Assembly: GCA_023417315.1 (NCBI GenBank)
Contig: JAEZFW010000043.1
Location: 1-64,000, forward strand
DNA: 64,000 nt
Direction: 5' to 3'
DNA from: Pseudomonadota bacterium
GTDB lineage: Bacteria; Pseudomonadota; Gammaproteobacteria; Steroidobacterales; Steroidobacteraceae
Of this stretch, positions 44,646-52,659 are shown in pieces. The stretch's first letter is position 1; each line of letters starts with the position of its first letter. The position numbers were made by a program, and so were the translations under genes. The notes under the pieces were generated by a model. The model did not search any database and was not told the origin of the DNA. It saw only the letters and a list, made by a program, of their open reading frames with translations.

Positions 44646-44748
44646 CTTCGATTCCGGCGGTCCCGCTGTCATGGAGCCCTTTTGATCGGACTCTTTAGAC
44701 CGGAGACTTTGCGTCGCCATCTTTCGATGGCTTTGCCCTTGTCGTTAA
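44646..44748 (-). promoter_or_regulatory. Cyclic-di-GMP class I riboswitch 2 (GEMM)
   Basis: Minus-strand reading: GGCAAAGCC (44737-44729), CCATC-GAAA-GATGG stem-loop with GAAA tetraloop, GACGCAAAGTC (44715-44705), CCGGTCTAA, a variable second arm, then CAGCGGGACCGCCGG (44668-44654). Core blocks are identical to those of riboswitch 1, while the stems differ with compensatory changes (CCATC/GATGG against CCACC/GGTGG). It lies about 300 bases upstream of the first gene of the machine operon. A CCCGAG-N-CGGGAGG hairpin region next to the GGGAGG at 44590 may be the expression platform. Confidence 0.92.
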
Positions 44749-45064
44749 TCGCGGTCAGAACTATTGCTCGCGATTCGGACGACTCGATGTGACCAGCGTC
44801 TCAGATCGTCCGAAAAGCGTGACGTAGATGACACTTTTTCGTCGCGATATTCAAAGCCAATTTGACAGAAGGTTGCGGGATATTTTTTTGATCGAGGCAT
44901 TTCCCTCGTTTTCGCTTCATCGACACTCGCACTGTTGTTCGCGCAACATAATATGTGAAAGTTACATAAGCATGCAGAGCGAACGTATTCATGCTTGCAA
45001 CGCGCGACCGCGCGCCGAGGCTCGGCCGAGCGTGGCGGACACGGTTCGTAGAGCTACAAACCGA
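44749..45064. other. AT-richer promoter region of the riboswitch 2 transcript
   Basis: About 315 bases between riboswitch 2 and the Lrp-like gene, visibly richer in A and T than its surroundings, with A and T runs near 44890 and 44950. No gene was seen. It should contain the promoter of the machine operon; no single consensus promoter stands out. Confidence 0.4.
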
Positions 45065-45343
45065 TCAGTCCAAATCGAGCATCTTCGATAGTTGCGCCTT
45101 CGTGTACACCCTGAAGGCGATCAACGTTTCTGTCGCGAGTATGCCGCGAAGCTTTCGCACTCGAGTGCTGATGACATCTGCCAGCTCTTCGTTCTCTCGC
45201 ACCCGCACGATCGCGACGAGATCGTACTGACCGGCGACCGAGAACACCTCGTCGATACCCGGCACCTCAGCGAGTTGCTCGGCGAGCTCGTTGATGAGAT
45301 CCGTTTCCGCTTTGATCAAGACCAGCGCATGGACAACGCTCAT
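45065..45343 (-). CDS. Stand-alone Lrp/AsnC ligand-binding (RAM) domain protein
   Basis: A 92-residue protein consisting only of the Lrp/AsnC effector-binding and oligomerisation domain: HALVLIKAETDLINELAEQL, VPGIDEVFSVAGQYDLVAIV (the glycine-x-tyrosine-aspartate core) and GILATETLIAFRVY. The N-terminal DNA-binding domain of full Lrp is missing by design, as the ATG at 45343 has GGAGGTGAGT in front. Such proteins may bind amino acids or modulate full-length Lrp partners. Monocistronic. Confidence 0.88.
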   Translation of the reverse strand: MSVVHALVLIKAETDLINELAEQLAEVPGIDEVFSVAGQYDLVAIVRVRENEELADVISTRVRKLRGILATETLIAFRVYTKAQLSKMLDLD

Positions 45344-45380
45344 ACTCACCTCCACTCGTCAGCCGGCCGCACCCAACGCA

Positions 45381-45406
45381 GCCCCGAGGCCTCATTGCCT
45401 CGGGGC
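45381..45406 (-). terminator. Strong stem-loop between DUF2382 and Lrp-like genes
   Basis: GCCCCGAGGC and GCCTCGGGGC form a perfect 10-bp stem around CTCATT, 20 bases after the stop of the minus-strand DUF2382 gene. No U-tract follows on either strand, so termination would need help; still the obvious end signal. Confidence 0.6.
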
Positions 45407-45425
45407 CGCTTGACCTGAGATGCGT

Positions 45426-46262
45426 TTAGCGTCGTTTCCGAGTGCTCGCTCTTCCAGAAGAGCCTCGGGTCTTACCAGCCGCGCGCGTGTCGTCGACATC
45501 CACTTCCGTGTGACGGACCGTTTCGTCGATGTCCTCGACACGATCCTCGCCGGTCTTGCGAACGACGACTTCTTCGGTCACGACAGCGTCCTTTGCGACC
45601 ACGGCTTCTTCGCCGCGCTCGCTCAGCTCGACCGTCTGTTCCCTGAAGAGCTCATCGCCAGCTCCCGCGACGCGCTCACCGATCGGCCGTCTCTGCACGT
45701 CGATGCGCTCCTCGTGGAGGGACACTTGCTCGTGTACGGGTTCTTCGACCACGTACGAGCGCACGCGTACACCACCGCGGTCGACTTCGCGTTTACCGAC
45801 GCGCAATCTTTCCTCGGCGACAGGGATCGCGCGTTCCTCCGTCGTGCCGAGGTCTGCACGCGTCTCACGCATGGGGCTCTCGCCGCTCTCGTACGGGTCA
45901 GTGGACCAACCCTCGCTACGCCACTGCTCGGCACGTTCGTCCAGGTCGACTGCGTTCGTCTGTTCTAGCGTTGAAATCGCTTCATCGCTGAGCTCATCGT
46001 CGACTCGCGCCGTCAGGAGATATCCTCCACGCCGCAACCCTTCGGAGTACACGGGTCGATCGTCATCTCCAACGAAAAAATCCTTGATGGACTCCCAGAC
46101 TCCCTTGTCTTGGTGCACATCGCTGTCGACGCTACTGGCGCTCAGATCCTGACTGACGACGCGGACATCTTCGTCATTGAGCCCGCTGCGCAACAGTTGT
46201 TCGCGCGCGAAGCGAGCATCCGCTTCGGCATCGTAAATCGCTGTAATCGTTCGTGTGGTCAT
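45426..46262 (-). CDS. DUF2382 (YsnF/AvaK) stress-type protein
   Basis: A 278-residue hydrophilic protein. The N-terminal 100 residues form a general-stress-like domain (ITAIYDAEADARFAREQLL, GGYLLTARVDD). The second half is the DUF2382 repeat region: EERLRVGKREVDRGGVRVRS, VHEQVSLHEERIDVQRRPIG and EEVVVRKTGEDRVEDIDETV. The end is Arg/Ser/Lys-rich. Related proteins are induced by salt, heat or desiccation stress and have no known enzyme activity. A second, shorter DUF2382 gene lies 20 bases upstream on the same strand. Confidence 0.88.
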   Translation of the reverse strand: MTTRTITAIYDAEADARFAREQLLRSGLNDEDVRVVSQDLSASSVDSDVHQDKGVWESIKDFFVGDDDRPVYSEGLRRGGYLLTARVDDELSDEAISTLEQTNAVDLDERAEQWRSEGWSTDPYESGESPMRETRADLGTTEERAIPVAEERLRVGKREVDRGGVRVRSYVVEEPVHEQVSLHEERIDVQRRPIGERVAGAGDELFREQTVELSERGEEAVVAKDAVVTEEVVVRKTGEDRVEDIDETVRHTEVDVDDTRAAGKTRGSSGRASTRKRR

Positions 46263-46281
46263 AAGGTGTCTCCGTAACTTT

Positions 46282-46674
46282 CTAGTCTTGCCCCCCGTTC
46301 GGTGAGCGATTGCGCTCTACGGAGATTTCGGTCGAGTGCAGGGTGACCGGTATTTGAACGACTTCTTGAACCGTCTTGCGCTGCACACGCAGCTCCTCCA
46401 CGAGCACCAAGCGCTTCGTGACGACGGCTCGCTCTTCGACGACGGGTATGACGGTGACATTGCCTTCCTGACGAATACTCGGCATTGCGTCCACTTCCCT
46501 GTCGATCGCGACACGCTGGATGTCCACTTCCTCATGGCGCAAGGCTTCCGCTAAGACCTCTTCGTGTTCTCGGACGGACGTGCTGATCCTGACCACGCCG
46601 CGCTCGACTGTTTCTCGATCGATGCGCGCACGCTCTTCAATCACGGGAATTCGACGTTCCATCTGATCACTCAC
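46282..46674 (-). CDS. Short DUF2382 protein
   Basis: A protein of about 130 residues that is almost only a DUF2382 domain: RIPVIEERARIDRETVERGV, EALRHEEVDIQRVAIDREVD, NVTVIPVVEERAVVTKRLVL and ELRVQRKTVQEVVQIPVTL. A GTG start at 46674 is preferred because GGAGAA lies six bases before it; the alternative ATG is at 46662. It forms a tandem pair with the longer DUF2382 gene, and its stop is 19 bases from that start, so they are probably cotranscribed. Confidence 0.82.
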   Translation of the reverse strand: MSDQMERRIPVIEERARIDRETVERGVVRISTSVREHEEVLAEALRHEEVDIQRVAIDREVDAMPSIRQEGNVTVIPVVEERAVVTKRLVLVEELRVQRKTVQEVVQIPVTLHSTEISVERNRSPNGGQD

Positions 46675-46880
46675 ACTGTTCTCCGCAAGCAAGGTAACAA
46701 TCGAGTGGAGACGATAGAGTTCCTCCCATGACGAACACCGGCGAAGTGGTCGCTCTGACCGGATTCGCTCGTCTGATCTGGTGAGTCGAATCGATGGGGG
46801 TCGTCTCGACGGCGTGTATTGGGTGCTCATCGGAACTAACCCGCACTCGCGAAGGAACAAGTTCGTATAGCGCGTAGTTG

Positions 46881-47891
46881 GTGCTAGCACGGCCACGTTA
46901 CGATTGTGAGACAACCGCGTTGCACACATCTGCTCCTCTCGCGACTTCGTCGGCCGAGCTGCCCCACGGTTCTCTCTGGCGCTCCTTAGGGATCCTATTC
47001 TCCGTCTCCGGCTTATCGCTGTTGTTCATTCGCGCCTTCGCTTTCGAAGGTGCCATCGGACTGCTGAGTCGAGCCTTGAGCTCAGATGGCCAGATCGGCG
47101 CAAACCGGCAGGCCCTGCTGGGCGTACTTCTGGTGGAAGGCGGATTGTTGTGCTTGCTCCTGGGTGCGCTCGCCTTCGTGCTGTCATCCGCGGCAGGCCG
47201 CGCCCGATTGAAGTCTTGGCTCAAAGATGATCCGCTGCAACGCGTCGGAAGCCGCGCGCCCGACGGAGCCAAAGTCGCATCGATCACCACGTTGTTGGGC
47301 ACGACAATCATTGCCTTGTGGTGGGTGAGAATCAGTACGCCGGTCCGATTCGAGATCCTATTCGCCAAGGAAGGCGCACTGGAGCTGCTCACGTTTCTTG
47401 CGCTGGTCTGCAGCGCCGTGTGGTGTGTGCTTGCTGCACGGCAGACGCTGCGAAACCACCCCACCAAGCTCGCGCGCACCATCGCTGGTTGTTATGCGGC
47501 GCTTGGCATCGCCTTGTTCGTCGTCGGTATGGAAGAGATCAGTTGGGGTCAGACCTATCTGCAATGGACGACGCCAGAATCCTGGGCCGCAATCAACAGC
47601 CAGCAAGAGACGACCCTCCACAACCTGCTCGAGCAACCGACGCTGCATGTCGTCGAACAAGCCATCCTCATCGCCTTCGTAGTGCTCGCGCTGGTGGGGA
47701 TCTGGCTCGGCATGCGAGACGTCCACCCTTTCGTCACCGCCGTCGCGCCGCACTTCAGCACAGCCCCCATCCTGCTTCTCATCGGTTACTCCGCGTTTCG
47801 CTTTCACCTCGAAGTGCCCGAAATCCTGTTCGCGATCTTTATCGTGTGCTACGCATGGCGCGTTTATAGAACGAGCAAGTTCAACGGGTGA
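46881..47891 (+). CDS. Polytopic membrane protein with EEISWGQ motif
   Basis: A protein of about 336 residues with eight or so hydrophobic segments. The conserved-looking loop GMEEISWGQTYLQWTTPE, followed by NSQQETTLHNLLEQ, is a signature I have met in a family of uncharacterised bacterial membrane proteins; the acidic pair, tryptophan and HN may form an active or ligand site. The function is unknown. The start is uncertain: TTG 46878, GTG 46881 and TTG 46920 are in frame, none with a strong ribosome site. Divergent from the DUF2382 pair. Confidence 0.72.
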   Translation: MLARPRYDCETTALHTSAPLATSSAELPHGSLWRSLGILFSVSGLSLLFIRAFAFEGAIGLLSRALSSDGQIGANRQALLGVLLVEGGLLCLLLGALAFVLSSAAGRARLKSWLKDDPLQRVGSRAPDGAKVASITTLLGTTIIALWWVRISTPVRFEILFAKEGALELLTFLALVCSAVWCVLAARQTLRNHPTKLARTIAGCYAALGIALFVVGMEEISWGQTYLQWTTPESWAAINSQQETTLHNLLEQPTLHVVEQAILIAFVVLALVGIWLGMRDVHPFVTAVAPHFSTAPILLLIGYSAFRFHLEVPEILFAIFIVCYAWRVYRTSKFNG

Positions 47892-47909
47892 GCGTCGTCG
47901 AACGTCCCA

Positions 47910-48662
47910 TCACAGCGCCGATCCAATCTGCATCAAGCCGCCGTCGACAGCGAGCTCGATACCGGTCGTGAACGTGGCATCCGCCGCAAGAAACAGCGCT
48001 GCACGCGCAACTTCGTCGGGCGTGCCGTGTCGTTTCATCGGCGTGACCTGATCGCCGAGCCTCGTCATCTCGGCGCGTTCCTCAGAGGTAAGTCCGGCCA
48101 CGCCGAGTGTCGGTGTATCGATGAAGCCGGGGCCGACCGCGTTCACACGCACACCCTTCAGCACGAGCTCTGCTGCAAACACCTGAGCGAACGCGCGCAC
48201 GGCCGCTTTCGAGCCGGCGTACACACTGAGGTTCGCCGTCGCAGGTCCTTCGGCAACCGTCGTGAATACGATCGCGCCGCCCGGGCGGATCAGCGGCACA
48301 AGTTTCTGTGTGGTGAAATACGCGCCTTTCGCGTTAATGTCGAACATGTGGTCGTAGCTCGCCTCGGACACCGACTCAAGCGGTCCGAGCTCGGAAACGC
48401 CCGCATTGATGAACAAGAAATCAATCGCTCCCAGTGTGTCTGCGACGACGCTGCGGAGCGCCGCGATGTCCGACAAGCTCGCGGTATCGGTGCGTACGAC
48501 GTGCGCACTGGGTAGGAGCTCGCGTGCGGCATCGATGTTGCGCTCGTTGCGCCCTGTGAGTAGCACCTCGGCGCCGCCGTCCAGCAATGACTTCGCGATC
48601 GCGAAGCCCATCCCGTGCGTGCCGCCGCTGATGACTGCCTTCTTTCCCGAGAACCTTGACAT
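47910..48662 (-). CDS. Short-chain dehydrogenase/reductase
   Basis: A 250-residue SDR: AVISGGTHGMGFAIA supplies the TGxxxGxG-like cofactor motif, FLFINAGVS the NAG motif, YAGSKAAVRAFA the catalytic Tyr-x3-Lys, and GPGFIDTP the closing loop. Thirteen residues before the tyrosine, where catalytic serine is usual, a threonine stands (IVFTTVAEG). The ATG at 48662 starts the fold; upstream the frame is open but codes Arg-rich nonsense. It is divergent from the AraC gene at 48779, its likely regulator. Confidence 0.9.
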   Translation of the reverse strand: MSRFSGKKAVISGGTHGMGFAIAKSLLDGGAEVLLTGRNERNIDAARELLPSAHVVRTDTASLSDIAALRSVVADTLGAIDFLFINAGVSELGPLESVSEASYDHMFDINAKGAYFTTQKLVPLIRPGGAIVFTTVAEGPATANLSVYAGSKAAVRAFAQVFAAELVLKGVRVNAVGPGFIDTPTLGVAGLTSEERAEMTRLGDQVTPMKRHGTPDEVARAALFLAADATFTTGIELAVDGGLMQIGSAL

Positions 48663-48778
48663 GCTACGTCCCGTTTCCGTGATTGACTGGCAGCAATCAT
48701 CGTCGTCGTCCCCGCAGCGAGCGCGCACGATCCGACGTTTCTCGAGCACGATTGGACGGTCCACCCAGGAGTTTCCCG

Positions 48779-49627
48779 ATGACCCTGCACTTATCAGCGT
48801 CAGAGAATGCGGCGCCGACGCCCATGGGCTTGCGGGTCGATGTTCGTACGACGACGCCGGGCAGAGTCGAGCTCGGACGAACGTCGGACCATCGTTTGAA
48901 GATTCATGCGGGCGCGCCCGTGCGCGGACATTGCGAGGCGCACGCGTTCGTGTATCGCCGCGGCGACGTCGATATTCATCCGTCGGGATATCACGACGTT
49001 TGGGAAGAGCTCGATCCGAACGAATCGATCGTGCTAAGCCTGTCGCCGTCCTTGTTGCGACACGCGGCCAATGACATAGGGCTCGATGCTGCGCGCGCCG
49101 GGCTCGAACCGCGCTTTCAATTTCGCGACCCCCAGATCGAGCACCTCGCCTGGGCGCTCGAGGCCGAGCGCAGGTACGGCGCTCCAAACGGCGCTCTTTA
49201 TACGGAATGTCTCGGTCTTGCGCTCGCGGTTCATCTGCTCGGTCGCTACACGTCGTCCGTCGCAGTGAAGCGTGGCTTGTCACGTATTCAACTGCGTCGC
49301 GTCACGGATTACATCGAGAACAACATCGAGCAGGATCTATCGCTCGCGACCTTGGCGCGGATCGCGCACCTGAGCGCATCGCATTTCAAGACGATGTTCA
49401 AACGCTCGACCGGATGCGCCGTGCACGAGTATGTAATCCGACGGCGTGTCGATCGCGCCAAACAGCTTCTGATGCGTAGCGATTTGGCTGCAAGCCAAGT
49501 CGCGGCAGAAGCAGGTTTCGCCCATCAGAGCCACATGGCGCGAGCGATGCGGCGCGTGCTGGGAGTAACGCCGAGCGCAATCGCGCGAAGTAGTGGCGTC
49601 ATTGGCAGCGACTTGCTCGACACCTAA
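48779..49627 (+). CDS. AraC-family transcriptional regulator
   Basis: A 282-residue regulator. The N-terminal part has an effector-like region with CEAHAFVYRRGDVDIHPSGYHDVWEE-type cupin residues. The C-terminal domain shows LSLATLARIAHLSASHFKTM and LAASQVAAEAGFAHQSHMAR helix-turn-helices and ends MRRVLGVTPSAIARS. The ATG at 48779 follows AGGAG; a further upstream ATG would add 32 Arg-rich residues. It probably controls the divergent SDR gene, from which it is separated by 116 bases. Confidence 0.9.
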   Translation: MTLHLSASENAAPTPMGLRVDVRTTTPGRVELGRTSDHRLKIHAGAPVRGHCEAHAFVYRRGDVDIHPSGYHDVWEELDPNESIVLSLSPSLLRHAANDIGLDAARAGLEPRFQFRDPQIEHLAWALEAERRYGAPNGALYTECLGLALAVHLLGRYTSSVAVKRGLSRIQLRRVTDYIENNIEQDLSLATLARIAHLSASHFKTMFKRSTGCAVHEYVIRRRVDRAKQLLMRSDLAASQVAAEAGFAHQSHMARAMRRVLGVTPSAIARSSGVIGSDLLDT

Positions 49628-49783
49628 GAACATCGTCCGGCCGGGCAAATGACGGTCCGCCGTCTCGTTGTCGGCATTCACCGCAACGAAGAACCGTCTG
49701 CTGCTGCGGAAAAGTGCAGAGCATTGCGCGATAGCCAATCGTGTTGCGATGCCGGTTCACCCGTATGATCGACGCTATATATC

Positions 49784-50299
49784 TCAGTGAGTTTCAGCCG
49801 ACCTGCGATACTTGAACACATGCTCTTTCGTGTCCGATCCGGTTTCCACACGCACGGCAACGACCATGTCATCGTCACCTGTGCGTCGCACCGTCAGACC
49901 GTCGAAGTACCACGTTTCGTGCTCGCGGGCGATCAAAGGGAAGCATCGAACTTCGTTCTTTTCTTCCCACGCTGTGAGATCGGAGTGGAAATGCCGCAGG
50001 CAGTAGGTGATCGATTTGCCGTCTTGCCGCACGGCGATCAGTTCATAGAACCAGACGCCTTGGTCGCGTTGCTGAATGAAGTGTCCGACGATGGCTCCGC
50101 CAGTCGGAGCTGAGTAGACCTCCCGAGCCGGTCCGCTTATTCCCGCACCGCTCCAGATGCCTGCCAACCAGCTCAACTCGCTGACTTCTGCAACCGGCCT
50201 CGCTTGACCATTCACCGCCGTGCGCGTCTCGTCTGCGAGCGCGTGACTTGAGCAACCACCACAGAGGACGCATGCTGCAAAGAGCGCTCGACTGCACAT
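49784..50299 (-). CDS. Exported DUF6265-like protein
   Basis: A 171-residue protein with a signal peptide; FAACVLCGGCSSHA could also serve as a lipobox-like site at GGC. The mature part opens VSELSWLAGIWSG, continues with GGAIVGHFIQQRDQGVWFYE and ends WYFDGLTVRRTGDDDMVVAV, a calycin-like beta barrel pattern as in DUF6265. Function unknown. Its ATG overlaps or abuts the AraC-GyrI gene stop (one base apart), so the two genes are coupled. Confidence 0.75.
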   Translation of the reverse strand: MCSRALFAACVLCGGCSSHALADETRTAVNGQARPVAEVSELSWLAGIWSGAGISGPAREVYSAPTGGAIVGHFIQQRDQGVWFYELIAVRQDGKSITYCLRHFHSDLTAWEEKNEVRCFPLIAREHETWYFDGLTVRRTGDDDMVVAVRVETGSDTKEHVFKYRRSAETH

Positions 50300-50300
50300 G

Positions 50301-51176
50301 TCATGCCTCCCACTCGACGGGAATGTAGATGTCTGCTCGCAGCTCATGCGGAGGCCCCGCTTCGGGGTCGTCGAGATACCAGACATACAGGGGCGCATCG
50401 GCGAGGCGCGTGTCGCGGCATTCCAGCAACATCGCGCACAGCTCGTCGATCGCTGGATGAACCAGATCGTAGTCGCCGAGATGATGACCTACCGCATACA
50501 TCCCGCCGCCGAGCTCAATCGAACGGACTGGAAAAGTGAACGCCGCAGCCACGTCGAGCTTGACCGCGCACTCGAAGCGGCATTCGGTTGGCGGGACACT
50601 CAGCGGATCGTCAATCGGCACGCCATAGATGCCTTGCAGCGCGTCCATTGATTGTTCCGCAAATACGCACTCGAAAAGCCGACCAAACGCCGCGTCCAAT
50701 TGCCGGTAGTCGCCAACGTTGCGCATCGCCTGCACGGTGAAGGGATCTACACTCGTGATCTCGACGGAGAGCGGGGGCGTTCCATCTTCTCTTGCCGCTC
50801 GGGCTCGCAGAAGCGCAAGCAGCTCTTGCGAACGGGGCAGATCAGTCGGACTCAATCCAGTCACTCGTCGCACCGCTCGTGCAAACGCCTGCGGAGTCGC
50901 GTAGCCACTCGCCATAGCCGCCTGCGTGACGTGACCTGGTGAGCCACTGAGCAGTGCAGCGCCTTTAGCCACTCGCATTCGACGCACCATCTCACCCACA
51001 GACTCACCGGTCATCAGGCGAAACACTCGATGAAAATGCCATGGCGAGAGGTTCGCAACGGCAGCCAGTTTTTCGAGATCCAGGGCGGCTGCATCGTCGG
51101 ACCAATCCAATGCGTGGAGGTACCGCACGAGACGCTCGATCTGCGCTGCATAGCGCTGCCGTTGAGTGGGACGCAT
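50301..51176 (-). CDS. AraC-family regulator with GyrI-like effector domain
   Basis: A 291-residue protein with the DNA-binding domain first: LDLEKLAAVANLSPWHFHRV and GHVTQAAMASGYATPQAFAR, two AraC helix-turn-helices. It is followed by a GyrI-like (SbmC/Rob type) effector domain from about 135 (LSVEITSVDPFTVQAMRNVG to DLVHPAIDELCAM and ELRADIYIPVE). This is the Rob/DUF AraC-GyrI layout, which senses small molecules. It lies 48 bases after the LysR stop and is followed directly by the DUF6265-like gene. Confidence 0.93.
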   Translation of the reverse strand: MRPTQRQRYAAQIERLVRYLHALDWSDDAAALDLEKLAAVANLSPWHFHRVFRLMTGESVGEMVRRMRVAKGAALLSGSPGHVTQAAMASGYATPQAFARAVRRVTGLSPTDLPRSQELLALLRARAAREDGTPPLSVEITSVDPFTVQAMRNVGDYRQLDAAFGRLFECVFAEQSMDALQGIYGVPIDDPLSVPPTECRFECAVKLDVAAAFTFPVRSIELGGGMYAVGHHLGDYDLVHPAIDELCAMLLECRDTRLADAPLYVWYLDDPEAGPPHELRADIYIPVEWEA

Positions 51177-51224
51177 CTGATCTCGTCAAATCTCTTTCGC
51201 GTCGATTCTGGGAGCGGCAGAATC

Positions 51225-52193
51225 TTACGGCGTTCCCGATCTTGCTGTCTTGCTGGAGAGCTCCCCCGCAGGCAGCCGCCCTTCGATGAGCGGGCGCCGT
51301 TTCGCAAGCTCACGCGCCATGAACTGCAGAAAGAGTCGCACGCGCGCGGTGCGAGCAAGATCTGGATGGGTCAGTATCCACAGCGCAGTCGTCATCTCTT
51401 TGATCGGCGCGCGCACGCGCACCAGCCGCGGATCGCTGTCACCTAAGTAGCACGGCAACGCGCTCACACCCGCCCCTGCCGCACACATCTCCCTGATGGC
51501 GAGCAGCGAATCGATCTGCAGCACTCTGCGTGCTTGCGGAACCGCATCGCTCATCCAGCGCGCGACACTCGTGCTTCCAAGCATCTCACCTGGGGCGAGC
51601 CACGCGTGGTCGTGCAGCGGCGCGCTCGTATCGTTCGCGCGAACGTAGTCGTGCGATGCATAGACTGCGAAAGCGACGGCTGAAATGCGCCGACCGCTGA
51701 GTGTTTCCGGCGGCTCCATGACAGGCCTAATTGCGACGTCTGCATCGCGCTTTGCCAGATCGAGCAAGGTGTTAGATGTTGAGATGTCGAGCAGGATTCC
51801 GGGATGCGCGCTTCTGAATGCGCCGAGATGCACAGGCAGAACGGATGCGAGCAAAGTATCCGTCGTCGTCAAATGAATGAGACCTTCCGCGCGTTGGTCT
51901 TGGCCTGCGAGCTTGCGCTCGAGCGTCACGATCGTGTGCTCCAGAGCACGCGCGGCAGCGAAGAGCTCCTGGCCTTCCGGAGTGAGCGCGTAGCCACTCG
52001 CCAATCGCTCGAAGACACGCACGCCGTGCTGACGTTCGAATGCGTTGATTCGCCGCAGTACCGTCGTTCGATTCACGCCAAGCGAAGCGGCCGCGCCGGT
52101 GAGCGAGCCTGTATCCGATACTGCCAGGACGTACTGGAGATCATCCCATTCCATACGCCGCGTGTGACGTTTCAGCTGGCGTCTGCGTGACAT
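51225..52193 (-). CDS. LysR-family transcriptional regulator
   Basis: A protein of up to 322 residues. The winged helix is DLQYVLAVSDTGSLTGAAASLGVNRTTVLRRI, then FERLASGYALTPEGQELF. The co-inducer domain has LIHLTTTDTLLASVLPVHLGAF and the closing regions. GMP-like start ambiguity: ATG 52193 has AAGGGATGAG at seven bases, while ATG 52151 (MEWDDLQY) starts the conserved domain. Divergent from the SMR transporter and azoreductase, with a perfect dyad between them. Confidence 0.92.
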   Translation of the reverse strand: MSRRRQLKRHTRRMEWDDLQYVLAVSDTGSLTGAAASLGVNRTTVLRRINAFERQHGVRVFERLASGYALTPEGQELFAAARALEHTIVTLERKLAGQDQRAEGLIHLTTTDTLLASVLPVHLGAFRSAHPGILLDISTSNTLLDLAKRDADVAIRPVMEPPETLSGRRISAVAFAVYASHDYVRANDTSAPLHDHAWLAPGEMLGSTSVARWMSDAVPQARRVLQIDSLLAIREMCAAGAGVSALPCYLGDSDPRLVRVRAPIKEMTTALWILTHPDLARTARVRLFLQFMARELAKRRPLIEGRLPAGELSSKTARSGTP

Positions 52194-52206
52194 TGCTCAT
52201 CCCTTG

Positions 52207-52239
52207 CGCAATCGTGCACAGACCGCGTGCACGATTGCG
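52207..52239. promoter_or_regulatory. 13-bp perfect inverted repeat, probable LysR operator
   Basis: CGCAATCGTGCAC, seven bases, GTGCACGATTGCG: all 13 positions pair. The dyad sits between the divergent LysR gene (start 14 bases away) and the SMR gene (70 bases away). A degenerate third half-site TAATTGTGCG follows at 52240. Typical placement for a LysR recognition site. Confidence 0.7.
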
Positions 52240-52308
52240 TAATTGTGCGTACCGCCGGCCACAGCACAATAGCCCCATCGACGGAGTTCATCCTGGAAGA
52301 GGCAGAAC

Positions 52309-52632
52309 ATGGCTTGGCTCGCTCTCATCGCGGCAGGCGTCTTCGAAATCGCGATGGCCATCTCGCTCAAGTACGCCGATGGTTGGACGCGGCTGTGGCC
52401 GAGCATATCGGGCCTGGCGGCCGCGCTGATCAGCGTGCTGCTTCTCACGCTCGCAGTGAAAAGCCTGCCCGTAACCACCGCGTACGCGATCTGGACCGGC
52501 ATCGGCGCAGTCGGCGTCTCGCTCATCGGCATTGCCGCCTTCGGCGAAAGCGCCCATCCCCTGCGGTTGCTGTGTCTATCGCTCATTTTCGGCGGAATGA
52601 TCGCCCTTCACCTACTCGAAGGGCGCACCTGA
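52309..52632 (+). CDS. Small multidrug resistance (SMR) transporter, SugE-like
   Basis: A 107-residue protein with four transmembrane helices. The membrane-embedded glutamate, essential in SMR pumps, is in AGVFEIAMAISLKYADG at residue 13. TAYAIWTGIGAVG is the helix 3 signature and GGMIALHLLEG closes the protein. Family members exchange protons for quaternary ammonium or guanidinium compounds; the AIWTGIGAVG and GESAHPLRLLCL pattern is nearer to SugE/Gdx. A GGAAGAGG ribosome site precedes it; the azoreductase follows after 27 bases. Confidence 0.92.
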   Translation: MAWLALIAAGVFEIAMAISLKYADGWTRLWPSISGLAAALISVLLLTLAVKSLPVTTAYAIWTGIGAVGVSLIGIAAFGESAHPLRLLCLSLIFGGMIALHLLEGRT

Positions 52633-52659
52633 GATGCACGCATCGGGAGATGAGTATTC

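Noticed and set aside
44868..44910. TTGACA followed by a T-run as a plus-strand promoter
   Set aside because: The spacer to the only TATTTT is about 13 bases and no plus-strand gene follows.
48663..49283. Long upstream extension of the SDR frame
   Set aside because: About 200 Arg-rich residues running antisense through the AraC gene; the SDR fold starts at 48662.
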